Source of the DNA: Roseofilum reptotaenium CS-1145
GTDB lineage: Bacteria > Cyanobacteriota > Cyanobacteriia > Cyanobacteriales > Desertifilaceae
Direction of reading: 5' to 3'
Length of the DNA stretch: 64,000 bases
Assembly (NCBI RefSeq): GCF_028330985.1
Contig: NZ_JAQMUE010000077.1
Span: 20,945-84,944 of the forward strand
Position numbers and translations under genes: made by a program. Shown piece by piece: positions 25,867 through 35,290 of this stretch. Under the pieces are notes generated by a model. The model searched no databases. It was not told the DNA's origin and saw nothing but the letters and a program-made list of their open reading frames with translations. The number at the start of each line of letters is the position of its first letter. Position 1 is the stretch's first letter.

Positions 25867-27294
25867 CTAAAACTCTTTGAATTTCACGAGCTTTCCCCTA
25901 TTGAGTTTCAGTTGCCATTCTGGATTAACCGTTAAAACCTCTCCATATTGTTGGGCAATGCGTTCTGGGGTAAAGTGAGTTTCGAGATAACGACGACCTT
26001 GACAACCCATAAACTCAGCTTTTTCTCGATTAGCCGCTAGTTCTCGAATGAACTGGGCCAATCCTTGAGAATCTCCATTGTCAAATGCTTGTCCAAAATT
26101 GACTTCTGATAACATTTGACGCAGATAGGAATGGGGTTCACAAATCGCGGCTACTGGGCGGCCAGCAGCTAGAATTCCATAGAGTTTACTGGGAGCCACT
26201 AAGCCTTCCATACCTGGACTAATGCTAACTAAAGATAGGTCACAGGCAGTCAGAGAGTAGGGTAAGCATTCTTTATCTTGATAGGGTAAGAAAGTAATCT
26301 GATTTAAGCCCAAAATCCTGGCTTGCTCCTGACAGGCTTGATATTTAGCACCATTGCCAATAAATACAAATTGGATGGGTTCATCTTTGAGGTGTTGCGC
26401 TGTAGAAATAATGGTATCTATATCATGGCAGCGTCCCATATTTCCTGAGTAGAGAACACAGAACTTTTTGACTAGGTTATGTTGATGGGCAAACCAATTT
26501 TCTTCTTTAGGGATAGGGGCAATATGATGGGGGTCTGCCCAACTGTGAATCACAGCTACACGCTCGGCAATATCTGGACATTGGGCAAGCACTCGGTTTT
26601 TCATGCTTGGACTGAGAACAATCACTGATTTAGCTCTGCGCCAAACTAAACGATTGACCTGATTCCAAAGACGGACTAATTTATGGGTTCTGGAAACTAC
26701 TTTGAGTTCTACAGCTACATCTGGATAGAGATCATAAATGAGGCAAACATAGGGAACACCAAAACAGAGGTTAGCTAAATATCCTAATAGAGGTAAGAAG
26801 GGTGGGGCAGTCGTTACTAATAAGATATCTCCGCGACTGGCTGTTTTTAGTAAGTGGAGTCCAGCCCGTAGACAGAAAATAATCCCATTGATCGCTTTTC
26901 CTCGGATGCGTTGTGATAAAATTCGGGTAGTACGCGATCGCCGAACGGATAAATGCTCATCTTCTTCTAACGTCGGTGCGTCCTCTTGACCAAAGGCATA
27001 TCCTGGCTGTCCAGTAAAAATATGAACTTTCATTCCCTGGCGACCCAGTTGATGAGCTAGTTCTTCAATCAGTTGACCCGTAGCTGCATAATCCGGGGGA
27101 TAATACTGAGTTAATATGGACAACCTTGTTGAATAGGATGCCTTTTTACCATTTTGGCTCGTATTGATTACGCTTAGATTCTGAGTAAAAGAGCGATACA
27201 ATTTAGAATCCTCCTCAACAAGGATAAGGTTTAAATCTCTTTGCTTGGGTTGCTTTGTGTGGGCTATGGTAGACTTCACACTGTCTTTTCCCAA
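25867..27294 (-). CDS. Family 4 glycosyltransferase (WcaI-like)
   Basis: 475 residues with an unusually long N-terminal extension of about 55 residues before the catalytic start RLSILTQYYPPDYAATGQLIEELAHQLGRQGMKVHIFTGQPGY. The acceptor domain has LLVTTAPPFLPLLG and LIYDLYPDVAVEL. The donor domain has VLYSGNMGRCHDIDTII, FVFIGNGAKY and the EX7E-like SISPGMEGLVAPSKLYGILAAGRPVAAI. Substrate unknown; the context points to exopolysaccharide assembly. A start at an internal codon near TRLSI is possible. Confidence 0.87.
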   Translation of the reverse strand: MGKDSVKSTIAHTKQPKQRDLNLILVEEDSKLYRSFTQNLSVINTSQNGKKASYSTRLSILTQYYPPDYAATGQLIEELAHQLGRQGMKVHIFTGQPGYAFGQEDAPTLEEDEHLSVRRSRTTRILSQRIRGKAINGIIFCLRAGLHLLKTASRGDILLVTTAPPFLPLLGYLANLCFGVPYVCLIYDLYPDVAVELKVVSRTHKLVRLWNQVNRLVWRRAKSVIVLSPSMKNRVLAQCPDIAERVAVIHSWADPHHIAPIPKEENWFAHQHNLVKKFCVLYSGNMGRCHDIDTIISTAQHLKDEPIQFVFIGNGAKYQACQEQARILGLNQITFLPYQDKECLPYSLTACDLSLVSISPGMEGLVAPSKLYGILAAGRPVAAICEPHSYLRQMLSEVNFGQAFDNGDSQGLAQFIRELAANREKAEFMGCQGRRYLETHFTPERIAQQYGEVLTVNPEWQLKLNRGKLVKFKEF

Positions 27295-27325
27295 TTCCAG
27301 TTAAAAGCGCTCGATTTAGGATAAT

Positions 27326-28318
27326 TTATTTAATACAGGATGGCAACTGATTGCCAAGTTGTAGATGTTGGCAAATGAGAGTTGCAACAGCTTGGTTACC
27401 TTGTTCATTGAGATGTACGCTATCCCGAAACAGGCTATTAATGGCTGATGGCGTTAAGGTAGACCAAGCTTCATAGACATCAATGACAGGAATACTTTGT
27501 GAGTTTAAAAGAGAAAAAAATTCTTGCTGGTAAGGTGGAGTTTTAGGTGTGGGGAGTAGATTAAAGCGGTTGGGAGTAAATAGCACCATAACAGGAATAT
27601 TTTGTGCGCGAATAAACCGAACCATTTCCTGAAAAAACTTCATATTTTCAGCAAACTGTTCTTGGGGTTGAAGTTGTAATTTAGGAATTTCTGAACTGGG
27701 TGTATTTAAGGGGATATAACCGGTGATTCTGGGCCAAGCATACCGACTCCAAGCCTCTGAAATCGCCAACGGAGGAGGGCGATCCGGAAAGTAAATTGAA
27801 CCGACCGTATCACTGGTACTCGTGGGTTGAACTAAATCATGGACTCCAATTTGTAAAATCACCAAATCACTGTCAAAAAGACCAAATTTTTGCAAATATC
27901 CCCATTGATTCCCCAATCCCCAAGATCCAGAGGAAGCATTAAGAACTTCCAGGGAATATCCAGATGTCTCTAGTTTCTCTTTAAGCTGTTCAGAAATTAT
28001 TTCTGATTGATCGATAGGATTGCCACCATTTAAAACAGAATCACCAACCATCAAAATTCTTAGGGTTTCTGGGGGCGTTTCCAGATTGATCGGATCGGAT
28101 CGTTGAGAATATTGATTATAAATAATAGTTTTACCAAACCGCCATAAGTTCTGATTGGGTTGAAAACGGTATCCTGTTTGACTATCAGCTTGCACGAGAG
28201 CTGGTTTTCCTAAGCCTAAACCCAGCCGAAGAATCGTTTCAGTTATGAGGAAAATAGCTAAAATGGCTAGAGGAATTCGATAGGATTTTTTGGAGTTTAA
28301 GAGGTGGAAAATTTTCAT
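27326..28318 (-). CDS. Membrane-anchored SGNH/GDSL hydrolase
   Basis: 330 residues from the ATG at 28318. One N-terminal membrane helix (IPLAILAIFLITETILRLGLGLG) is followed by an exported domain with block I LRILMVGDSVLNGG (Ser nucleophile), an IGVHD block in place of GxND, and the Asp-His pair in FRDSVHLNEQGN. Such enzymes often remove or transfer acetyl groups on cell-surface sugars. It lies between a glycosyltransferase and a methyltransferase on the same strand, which supports a role in polysaccharide decoration. Confidence 0.82.
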   Translation of the reverse strand: MKIFHLLNSKKSYRIPLAILAIFLITETILRLGLGLGKPALVQADSQTGYRFQPNQNLWRFGKTIIYNQYSQRSDPINLETPPETLRILMVGDSVLNGGNPIDQSEIISEQLKEKLETSGYSLEVLNASSGSWGLGNQWGYLQKFGLFDSDLVILQIGVHDLVQPTSTSDTVGSIYFPDRPPPLAISEAWSRYAWPRITGYIPLNTPSSEIPKLQLQPQEQFAENMKFFQEMVRFIRAQNIPVMVLFTPNRFNLLPTPKTPPYQQEFFSLLNSQSIPVIDVYEAWSTLTPSAINSLFRDSVHLNEQGNQAVATLICQHLQLGNQLPSCIK

Positions 28319-28376
28319 AAAAAGCAAAATTTATGATCGGATTGATTCAGTCTTCTACATCAATCGATTTTATAGC

Positions 28377-29096
28377 TTATTTTTGGCAGATCCAAATCAC
28401 AGTACTGTTGAATAAGTTACCGAAGATAGGAAAGGGGGAAAACATTTTCTTTTCAAGGGTAAGTCTATTTTTAAGCAAGGATTCTAAGTCCCGATAATCA
28501 AACCCTTTGTGGGCGCGATAGGAGAATTTTTGGGCATGGGATGAGGGGAAGCTTTTGCAATCCCAAAGAATAGCAGCCGAAAAGAGTTCCTGGGGCGTGT
28601 ATCGCTCATACCCATACCCACCTTTTAGGTTCGCCAGATAGCGTCCCGTTTGTTTAACAAATAGGGAAGGTCCAACTTCAATAGGAACTGAAATTACGAT
28701 TTTGGCGTTGGGTTTACACAGGGGTAAAATCGTGTTGAGAATAGCCGAAGGATCGGGGACATGCTCTAAGGTTTCAGTGCAGAACACCAGATCTAGACTT
28801 TGAGGAAGAATGAGGCTATTGGTTTCTGAGGGTAGCCCTAATTTGAATCCAGGAATATCCCTTAAAGTTTCTTGAGAAGCGGTGAGCATATCGGCAGAAA
28901 TATCAATGCCAAAACCTGATTGAATGAATCCTTGCTCATAGGCCGATCGCAGCAACCATCCATCGCCACATCCGTAATCTAGGGCACAGGGATACTTTTG
29001 ATTTCCCAGCGCATTAAGAACAGCTTGAAAGCGGGATTTATGAGCAACACGAGTGAGGGTATTTCCTTTTTCTAGAAGGCGTTCTGAATAGGACAT
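28377..29096 (-). CDS. Class I SAM-dependent methyltransferase
   Basis: 239 residues. Motif I is CALDYGCGDGWLL, the acidic residue follows in FGIDISADML, and the post-motif is LDLVFCTETLEHVPDPSAIL with LPLCKPNAKIVISVPIEVG. A Rossmann-fold small-molecule or sugar methyltransferase; acceptor unknown. It is first of three same-strand genes reading toward the SGNH and GT4 genes (gaps of 58 bp and 31 bp), probably one operon. Confidence 0.87.
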   Translation of the reverse strand: MSYSERLLEKGNTLTRVAHKSRFQAVLNALGNQKYPCALDYGCGDGWLLRSAYEQGFIQSGFGIDISADMLTASQETLRDIPGFKLGLPSETNSLILPQSLDLVFCTETLEHVPDPSAILNTILPLCKPNAKIVISVPIEVGPSLFVKQTGRYLANLKGGYGYERYTPQELFSAAILWDCKSFPSSHAQKFSYRAHKGFDYRDLESLLKNRLTLEKKMFSPFPIFGNLFNSTVIWICQK

Positions 29097-29327
29097 AAAA
29101 TAAGGTGAGTTAGGTTAGAGGAACTGGAGTGGGAGTGAGTTTTAAGTTTAAGTTAGTTTATCATAAGAGATACTATCAACCGGGTATCAAGTGATTCGCA
29201 AACCAATAGCAGCATGATACAAATTTACGGGCACTCAAGGTTAGTCTACATTAGAGTTAGGCGTTATTCCTGATTTTCTGGATAACCTATTGGGGTCAGT
29301 AGTAAGGTTTCGTTTCATAAGGACAAT

Positions 29328-29660
29328 ATGATTAACCAATGTTTAGAGTCCGATCGCCTCTTTATGGACAACTGGAATCCGGATCGGGATGCCCTAGAAG
29401 CCTTTGAGAGCTATAGTGATCCGGCCATGATTTGGCAATTACGCCGAACCTGTTGGGGCAAGGTCTATGCCACAGAAGCAGCTAAAATCATCGTTAACTA
29501 TAGCTTTAATATCCTCAATCTGGCTACTCTCTATGCCACGATCCATCCCGAAAACCATCGTTCTGTTGCCGTTACCCAACGGTTAGGAATGACCAATTTA
29601 GGATTATGCGATCGCTACTACAATTGCCAACTCCTGCTCTTTGCACTTCAGAAACCCTAA
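29328..29660 (+). pseudogene. GNAT acetyltransferase with internal deletion
   Basis: 110 residues, whereas this RimJ-like GNAT family is about 170. The start (LESDRLFMDNWNPDRDALEAFESYSDP) and end (WGKVYATEAAKIIVNYSFNILNLATLYATIHPENHRSVAVTQRLGM) are both good. About 60 residues of the middle, covering central strands and part of the acetyl-CoA site, are missing at the joint AMIWQLRR. The frame is kept, so a short protein may still be made, but it is probably inactive. Confidence 0.75.
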
Positions 29661-29680
29661 GCTTACCCTATTCCAGCACC

Positions 29681-31048
29681 ATGTCTGAATCCATCACCGA
29701 TCGCATCCAACCTCCTCTAGAACATATCCCCCCGCAATTCAACCCTCTCATCCTCAAAGGAATACAACTGATTCTGCCCTTGTGGTTACGCACCCAATGT
29801 AAAATCAGTCAAATTAACACCCAGAACACCGTTACCTTAGCCCAGCTCTATCATCAATTTCAGCAACAGCAGATCCGTCTCATCCTAGCCTTTCGCCATC
29901 CCAGTACCTACGACCCCTATTCCATGGCCCATTTACTCTGGAGAGCCGTACCCCAAGCCGCCAAACAGCATAAAATACCCCTAAAATACCCCGTTCATAC
30001 TCACTTCATGTATGATCGCGGCATTCCCATTTGGGCCGGCAAATTCGTCAGTACCCTCTTTTCCCAACTTGGAGGGACATCCATCCAGCGTGGAAAACTC
30101 GACCGCGAAGGCTTAAAATGTGCCCGCTCCTTACTCTTCGATGGTCGTTTTCCCCTCACCTTAGCTCCAGAAGGAGGCGTTAACGACCACAGCGAACTCA
30201 TCAGCCCCTTAGAACCGGGAGTTGCCCAACTCGGATTTTGGTGTGTAGAAGATTTACAAAAAGCCAATCGCCCCGAAAAAGTAGCCATTCTTCCCATTGG
30301 CATTCGTTACTCTTTCACCCAACCGCCATGGGAACAATTGGATCGGCTTTTAAATGAACTCGAACAAGATTTAGGCTTATCCCCCTTTACCAGCAATTCC
30401 TCAGATGATGTAACCCAATCCCGTTACCCTCGACTGCTGAGAGTTGGTCAAAGTTTACTCTCCTTAATGGAATCCTTTTACCGCCAATTTTATGATGTCA
30501 AATTTGAAGAATTACCAGACTTAGAAGATCCCAATCAAAACCTTTCACAACGCCTAAACCGACTCCTCGAAAATGCCCTTCAGGTCTCTGAACGTTACTT
30601 CAAAACCCAACCCAAAGGATCATTTATCGATCGGTGTCGGCGCTTAGAACAAGCGGGTTGGGAGCGTATTTATCGCTCAGACATTGACCGTTTGTCAGCG
30701 GTTGAATGTGGGTTAGGTAATTGGGTCGCCGAAGAAGCCAGTTTACGCATGGGCCATATGCGAATGGTGGAGCGCGTTTGTGCGGTGACCGGCAAATATG
30801 TGCGAGAAAAACCGACTGCTGAACGATTTGCCGAAACGTTATTAATTTTGTGGAAAGTGATTACCTGGATTAAAATAGGAAAAGTTGATGGTCACCCCAA
30901 TTTAGGGAGGTTAGAAACAACTTTAACTGTGGGGGAACCCCTATGGGTTGATGACCGATGGACAGAGTACAGAAATAGCCGTCGCCAAGCCGTTTCCGGC
31001 TTAACGCAAGAGCTGCAAGTTGCCTTAGAGAAATTAATGATTTCCTAA
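29681..31048 (+). CDS. PlsC-type 1-acyl-glycerol-3-phosphate acyltransferase family protein
   Basis: 455 residues from the ATG at 29681. The PlsC-like domain covers about residues 50-220. It has the HX4D motif RHPSTYDP, a glycerophosphate-binding-like GGTSIQRGKLDREGLKCARSLL, and LAPEGGVNDHSEL in place of the usual PEGT. The C-terminal half (YFKTQPKGSFIDRCRRLEQAGWERIYRSD...) is an extra helical region seen in the long cyanobacterial PlsC proteins. Likely role: phospholipid or glycolipid acylation at a membrane; the acyl acceptor is unproven. Confidence 0.85.
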   Translation: MSESITDRIQPPLEHIPPQFNPLILKGIQLILPLWLRTQCKISQINTQNTVTLAQLYHQFQQQQIRLILAFRHPSTYDPYSMAHLLWRAVPQAAKQHKIPLKYPVHTHFMYDRGIPIWAGKFVSTLFSQLGGTSIQRGKLDREGLKCARSLLFDGRFPLTLAPEGGVNDHSELISPLEPGVAQLGFWCVEDLQKANRPEKVAILPIGIRYSFTQPPWEQLDRLLNELEQDLGLSPFTSNSSDDVTQSRYPRLLRVGQSLLSLMESFYRQFYDVKFEELPDLEDPNQNLSQRLNRLLENALQVSERYFKTQPKGSFIDRCRRLEQAGWERIYRSDIDRLSAVECGLGNWVAEEASLRMGHMRMVERVCAVTGKYVREKPTAERFAETLLILWKVITWIKIGKVDGHPNLGRLETTLTVGEPLWVDDRWTEYRNSRRQAVSGLTQELQVALEKLMIS

Positions 31049-31147
31049 TGTGAATGCGTACCTCAAGATACTTTATGGTATTGCTCTATATAATCTCCTT
31101 TGCTATACTCCCTAGCAACATTTAGGTTATATAAACTGTAAACAACA

Positions 31148-31726
31148 ATGACTGTTCAAGGCAAACATTTCAGATTTTCAGCAGGTGATAAACTCCATTT
31201 AGTCCATTCAATCCCATCCGAGAACTCAGAAGTCGAGTATTTTGACTACTTTGCCTATGGGTCATGCATGTGTCCTGTAGATCTTCAGCGCACCCTGGGA
31301 GAACCAACCTATCCCTATGTTATTGGTCAAGCTACGTTGCGCGGATATCGACTTGGGTTTTATCGTCGTTCCTTAAAACGTAATTGTGGCGCTCTCGATG
31401 TGGTTCCGGATACGGACAAATCAGTGGAAGGGGTACTTTATCGATTGCCTTTGCGCTTCAGTGAGTTACTCGATATTCGCGAAGAAATTCCCCGCAATGG
31501 ATATCGCCATGAAACAGTAGAAGTTTATTGTCAAGATAAGCTTTATAAAGATGTGCGTACCTATGTGGTGGTAGATAAATTGCCAAAAGAATTAGCGCCA
31601 AATGATTGGTATTTTAATGTAGTGATGCGTGGTGCAGTTACTTGTGGATTGCCGGAACAGTATTGTTGGGATTTATTTAATCATATGCATCACCTGCAAG
31701 AAAGTCAATTGCGGCGATCGGCATAA
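31148..31726 (+). CDS. Gamma-glutamylcyclotransferase family protein
   Basis: 192 residues. The fold's nucleotide-like loop is YFAYGSCMCPVDLQRTLG near residues 35-52. RGYRLGFYRRSLKRNCGALDVVPDTDKSVEGVLYRLP contains the conserved GxxxxV(E)GVLY strand with a Glu. These enzymes cleave gamma-glutamyl dipeptides to 5-oxoproline, or have related cyclotransferase activities. The N-terminal 34 residues are an extension. A palindromic repeat follows the stop by 38 bp. Confidence 0.85.
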   Translation: MTVQGKHFRFSAGDKLHLVHSIPSENSEVEYFDYFAYGSCMCPVDLQRTLGEPTYPYVIGQATLRGYRLGFYRRSLKRNCGALDVVPDTDKSVEGVLYRLPLRFSELLDIREEIPRNGYRHETVEVYCQDKLYKDVRTYVVVDKLPKELAPNDWYFNVVMRGAVTCGLPEQYCWDLFNHMHHLQESQLRRSA

Positions 31727-31764
31727 AGAAATGGGGATGGGGAGACATGGGGATTGAGATGATT

Positions 31765-31792
31765 GTAAGGACGAAAAATTTTTCGCTCCTAC
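31765..31792. repeat. Palindromic repeat copy 3 (GTAGGGGC family), possible terminator
   Basis: GTAAGGACGAAAAA and TTTTTCGCTCCTAC form the arms, a slightly diverged copy of the 3590-3617 palindrome. It again sits about 38 bp after a stop codon. Confidence 0.65.
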
Positions 31793-31899
31793 AGAATCAT
31801 GCCTAACATATTTCCTCTTTAGCCTTCTTATCACCCCTTGAGTCCTATTACCTGTACTTGTCTGGTGGTAAACTTTATTAGTCAATCGAGATTAAATTA

Positions 31900-32937
31900 A
31901 TGAAGTATCATCCATTAGGTCATAGCAATTTATCTGTATCTGAATTGTGCTTGGGAACGATGACCTTTGCGAGTCAAACCACCATACAGGAAGCTCATCA
32001 GCAATTAAATTATGCTGTTTCTCAAGGAATTAATTTTATTGATACGGCTGAACTCTATCCACTGCCGGGTAATGCTGAAACTCAGGGGAACAGTGAGAGT
32101 GCGATTGGTCAGTGGTTAGTTAACCAACCTAGAGATCAATTAATTATTGCTTCTAAAGTAGCAGGAGCTGGGCCGCGATTTCCCTGGATTCGTGGCAAAA
32201 ATCGCCGGGTCGATCGTACTAATATTGAACAAGCTATTAATGAAAGTCTCCGCCGCTTACAAACAGATTATATTGATTTATGCTATATTCATTGGCCCGA
32301 TCGCTATGTCCCAGTATTTGGGGAAATCTATTATAACCCTTCCCATGAACGAGAAACGGTTCCGATTGCGGAACAGCTAGAAGTATTCAGCGATTTAGTA
32401 AAAGCTGGTAAAATTCGTTATGTGGGATTATCCAATGAAACCCCTTGGGGAGTTTGTGAATTTTGTCGTGTTGCCAAAGAATTGAAGTTGCCGAAAGTTG
32501 TTGCTATTCAAAATGCCTATAATTTAACTAATCGTATTTTTGAAATACATTTATCGGAAAGTTGTCGCTTTCATAAACTGGGATTATTCGCGTATAGCCC
32601 GTTGGCTTTTGGTCATCTGACTGGAAAATATATGCAGACAATTCCCCCAAAATCAAGATTAAAATTATTTCCTGGATTTGATCAAAGATATCAGAAGCCA
32701 AATTTTGAAAAAGCTGTATCTGCTTACGTTAAGATCGCTCAAAAGTTTGCCTTAACTCCCTTGCAAATGGCTCTAGCCTTTGTTCGTTCGCGTTGGTTTG
32801 TAACCAGTACCATTATTGGATGTTCTAGCCTGGAGCAATTGCAAGAAAATATTAATACCATCGAAATTCAAATATCTCAAGAAATTATTGCAGAAATTAA
32901 TGCAGTTCATTCTATTTGTCCTAATCCCACCCCTTAA
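31900..32937 (+). CDS. Aldo/keto reductase (Tas-like)
   Basis: 345 residues, TIM-barrel NADPH-dependent oxidoreductase. The catalytic tetrad is visible: Asp and Tyr in NFIDTAELYP, Lys in IIASKVAG, His in LCYIHWPDR. The insertion after TAELYPLPGNAETQGNSE and the WPDRYVPVFG block match the Tas/YghZ-like subgroup. Late motifs are GLFAYSPLAFGHLTGKY and STIIGCSSLEQLQENI. Substrate unknown. It lies alone after a palindromic repeat. Confidence 0.93.
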   Translation: MKYHPLGHSNLSVSELCLGTMTFASQTTIQEAHQQLNYAVSQGINFIDTAELYPLPGNAETQGNSESAIGQWLVNQPRDQLIIASKVAGAGPRFPWIRGKNRRVDRTNIEQAINESLRRLQTDYIDLCYIHWPDRYVPVFGEIYYNPSHERETVPIAEQLEVFSDLVKAGKIRYVGLSNETPWGVCEFCRVAKELKLPKVVAIQNAYNLTNRIFEIHLSESCRFHKLGLFAYSPLAFGHLTGKYMQTIPPKSRLKLFPGFDQRYQKPNFEKAVSAYVKIAQKFALTPLQMALAFVRSRWFVTSTIIGCSSLEQLQENINTIEIQISQEIIAEINAVHSICPNPTP

Positions 32938-33056
32938 AGTCTATTTAGTTGTTGATAGTAATACTATGTTAGCTTTTAGTACATGTTCTACCACCAAGTA
33001 TGTAGGGTGATTTCCCTTCTCCCAAAGCGAAGAAGGGGATGACAAAAGAGGGATAT

Positions 33057-34097
33057 TTATTTCAGTTCAAAGCTGGTTCCGCGATAACAGCCTTGGAAAG
33101 AAGTGAGGGGAATTTGAGTCCGGTTTTGTAATTGAGCGACTAAGGATTGACTATTGGCAGTGGCGGAAGCTTCACCCCAATTGTAGTGAATCATGCCCAA
33201 CATATTTCCAGTTTGGTGATAACTGTATTCTTCGATGGGAATGCCTTCTGCACCAACAATGGTTTGATCGTAATAGCCATTAATGATAATTTTCTCGATT
33301 TTCACCCCAGGAGCAGTGCTGAGATGCCATTGTACGGGTTCATAAGCAGAGAGGGCTAGGGTGATGGGCCGATCGCGTCTTTCAACCTGGATATCCACTT
33401 GTCCGGTAGGATGATAAGCTCCACTATGATCCCAATGAGCTTCATAGATACTAATTAAGTGTAATTCGCGATCGCCAACTTCATGAGCTACATAGCCCGA
33501 AAAATCACCGGTTCCTCCAATACCACAGCTATAACCTGGAGCAAAGGTGGTGCGGGTAACCGTTTGACTCAGTTGCTCTTGTAGTCTGGGTTTGACCCAC
33601 GTCCAAGCGGCAAATCCAAGTCCAGCGATGAGTACGATTCCGACACCCACAGGAAGAACAGTTTTCAGTAAACGTCCTGCGTCTGATTCACTCCACTGAT
33701 TGAACGTTTGTTTGACCGTATCTGCGGTATCTTGAATCGAGTTAGTATTACCATCAAGCTGGGCGAGTAGGCGTAAGCTTTCTGGGTTATCGAGTAAGCT
33801 TTGAATCGCTTGACCTTCACCGACATAAAACTGGCGGGAGCTGCGGTCAAGCAGCAGCCAATTTTCTTCTTGTTCGAGATGGTAGGGTTCAACGATGGGA
33901 TCGACTTCGGCATGTTGAAGAAAGACTTGCCAGGCGATCGCCTGACCCGCTCCCACAGCCTCTCCATCGGTATACATCAGTTGTCCAATATCACTATCCC
34001 AGTGCCAGGCAACCCAACGGCGATCGCCTGTATAACCGAGAGATTTTTCTAACTGAGCATGGGCAGTGAGATTAATCCGTTCAACTAATTTAGACAT
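33057..34097 (-). CDS. Single-span membrane protein of unknown function
   Basis: 346 residues. The N-terminal ~150 residues are soluble (HAQLEKSLGYTGDRRWVAWHWDSDIGQLMYTDGEAVGAGQ...). A membrane helix follows near 165-187 (VLPVGVGIVLIAGLGFAAWTW). The C-terminal ~150 residues look like an extracytoplasmic beta domain with two Cys (YSCGIGGTGDFSGY, FQGCYRGTSFELK). I do not recognise the family; it seems cyanobacterial. The ATG is chosen because the reading frame starts cleanly there. Confidence 0.7.
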   Translation of the reverse strand: MSKLVERINLTAHAQLEKSLGYTGDRRWVAWHWDSDIGQLMYTDGEAVGAGQAIAWQVFLQHAEVDPIVEPYHLEQEENWLLLDRSSRQFYVGEGQAIQSLLDNPESLRLLAQLDGNTNSIQDTADTVKQTFNQWSESDAGRLLKTVLPVGVGIVLIAGLGFAAWTWVKPRLQEQLSQTVTRTTFAPGYSCGIGGTGDFSGYVAHEVGDRELHLISIYEAHWDHSGAYHPTGQVDIQVERRDRPITLALSAYEPVQWHLSTAPGVKIEKIIINGYYDQTIVGAEGIPIEEYSYHQTGNMLGMIHYNWGEASATANSQSLVAQLQNRTQIPLTSFQGCYRGTSFELK

Positions 34098-34345
34098 AAT
34101 AATATCGTTGTGGGTTAAGCAATCCCTTCGCCCTTGTCCCGTAGGTTGGGTTTCACTGAGCTTAACAATTGGCGAAGGTCTTGGTAAGGACTTTGCTCTG
34201 TTCTACGGTAACCTGTCTCTTTTTCCGGGCCAAGTGTGGAGGGAATTAAAAATTAAACCCTGTTACAGGTTGGTGCAATTAGACGGTGTATCGTTAGTGA
34301 GGTTCCTGGCAAGGGTATGATCGCGGGGATGGGTTATGGACAATC

Positions 34346-35026
34346 ATGTATACTTACGCTTTAATTAAAACGCCAGAAACACCTCTAGAACTGCCTCCGG
34401 GATTGGTTGGAGATTTGGAGGTGGTTGCGACTGGGACGTTAGCTGCGATTACTGAGCCACAACTATCGCCAACTAAAATGGAAGCGCTGGTGCAAGACGA
34501 TCGCCTTCTAGAACAAGCTTATCTTCATTATGGGGTTGTGGTCTGTGATTTATTTGCCAAAACCACGATTTTACCTCTGAAGTTTTACCATTGTTTTCGC
34601 GATCGCGCCGCCCTAGAAGAGCATCTTACCACCCATCAAGACCAGTATCTAAAAACCCTCAATACCTTAGACGGGAAAGGGGAATATATCTTAAAGGCAT
34701 TTCCCAAACCTCTAGAGCTTCCCCCTTTAGATAAGGAACAAAAGGGAAAAGCCTATTTTCTGGCGAAGAAACAACGATATCAGCAGCAGCAAGAGTATCA
34801 ACAGCAGCAAGATTTACAATGGGAAACGCTGACGGAGCAAGTGCTGGCACTGTATCCAGAGGCTATTATTCCCGAACCGCAAGACGATAAATGGCAACTG
34901 TTTTGGTTAGGAGACAAGAATGGGCGATCGCTCTTAGAACAACACCTGTCCACCTGGCAAGAACTGTGCCCAGACTGGGATTTGAACCTCAGCGATCCCA
35001 TTCCTCCCTACGATTTTTTGGCATGA
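34346..35026 (+). CDS. Gas vesicle protein GvpL/GvpF family
   Basis: 226 residues. The start MYTYALIKTPETPLELPPGLVG and the block LEQAYLHYGVVVCDLFAKTTILPLKFYHCFRDRAALEEHL match the GvpF/GvpL family, minor shell-assembly proteins of gas vesicles. A Gln-rich helix (RYQQQQEYQQQQDLQ) sits near residues 150-165. No gvpA, gvpC, gvpN or other gvp gene is in the window, so this copy is an orphan here. The upstream gap 34098-34345 contains one half-copy (34141-34157) of the hairpin repeat described at 35056-35101. Confidence 0.85.
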   Translation: MYTYALIKTPETPLELPPGLVGDLEVVATGTLAAITEPQLSPTKMEALVQDDRLLEQAYLHYGVVVCDLFAKTTILPLKFYHCFRDRAALEEHLTTHQDQYLKTLNTLDGKGEYILKAFPKPLELPPLDKEQKGKAYFLAKKQRYQQQQEYQQQQDLQWETLTEQVLALYPEAIIPEPQDDKWQLFWLGDKNGRSLLEQHLSTWQELCPDWDLNLSDPIPPYDFLA

Positions 35027-35055
35027 TAGCGCTTCGCGCGGTAATGAGGTTAAGT

Positions 35056-35101
35056 AGAGTGTAGGTTGGGTTTCACTATCGTTCAACCCAACCTACACTC
35101 T
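35056..35101. repeat. Large hairpin repeat with 17 bp perfect arms
   Basis: Arms AGAGTGTAGGTTGGGTT (35056-35072) and AACCCAACCTACACTCT (35085-35101) flank a 12-base loop. It lies 30 bp after the gvpF/L stop. A single arm plus part of the loop (GTAGGTTGGGTTTCACT) also occurs at 34141-34157, so the gvpF/L gene is flanked by related repeat DNA. A second hairpin, GAGAGGGTT-TT-AACCCTCTC, is at 35171-35190. Confidence 0.8.
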
Positions 35102-35268
35102 GCGCTACTGTTTCACCTAAAATAGGGCTTTGTTTGTAGTAAGCACGAAGAGTGCTTAAAAGCCTAGCTGGAGAGGGTTTTAACCCTCTCTACAAACGAA
35201 ATCTAATGCCTCAAATTAGATGAAACAATCCACTACGATGATTGGCTGGACAAGGGGCTGAGAGCAAC

Positions 35269-35289
35269 TTGCCTATTGCCTATTGCCTA
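35269..35289. repeat. Heptamer tandem repeat (TTGCCTA x3)
   Basis: Three perfect copies of TTGCCTA run from 35269 to 35289, ending one base from the 3' end of tRNA-Ala. Short heptameric repeats of this type are known in cyanobacterial genomes. Confidence 0.8.
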
Positions 35290-35290
35290 A

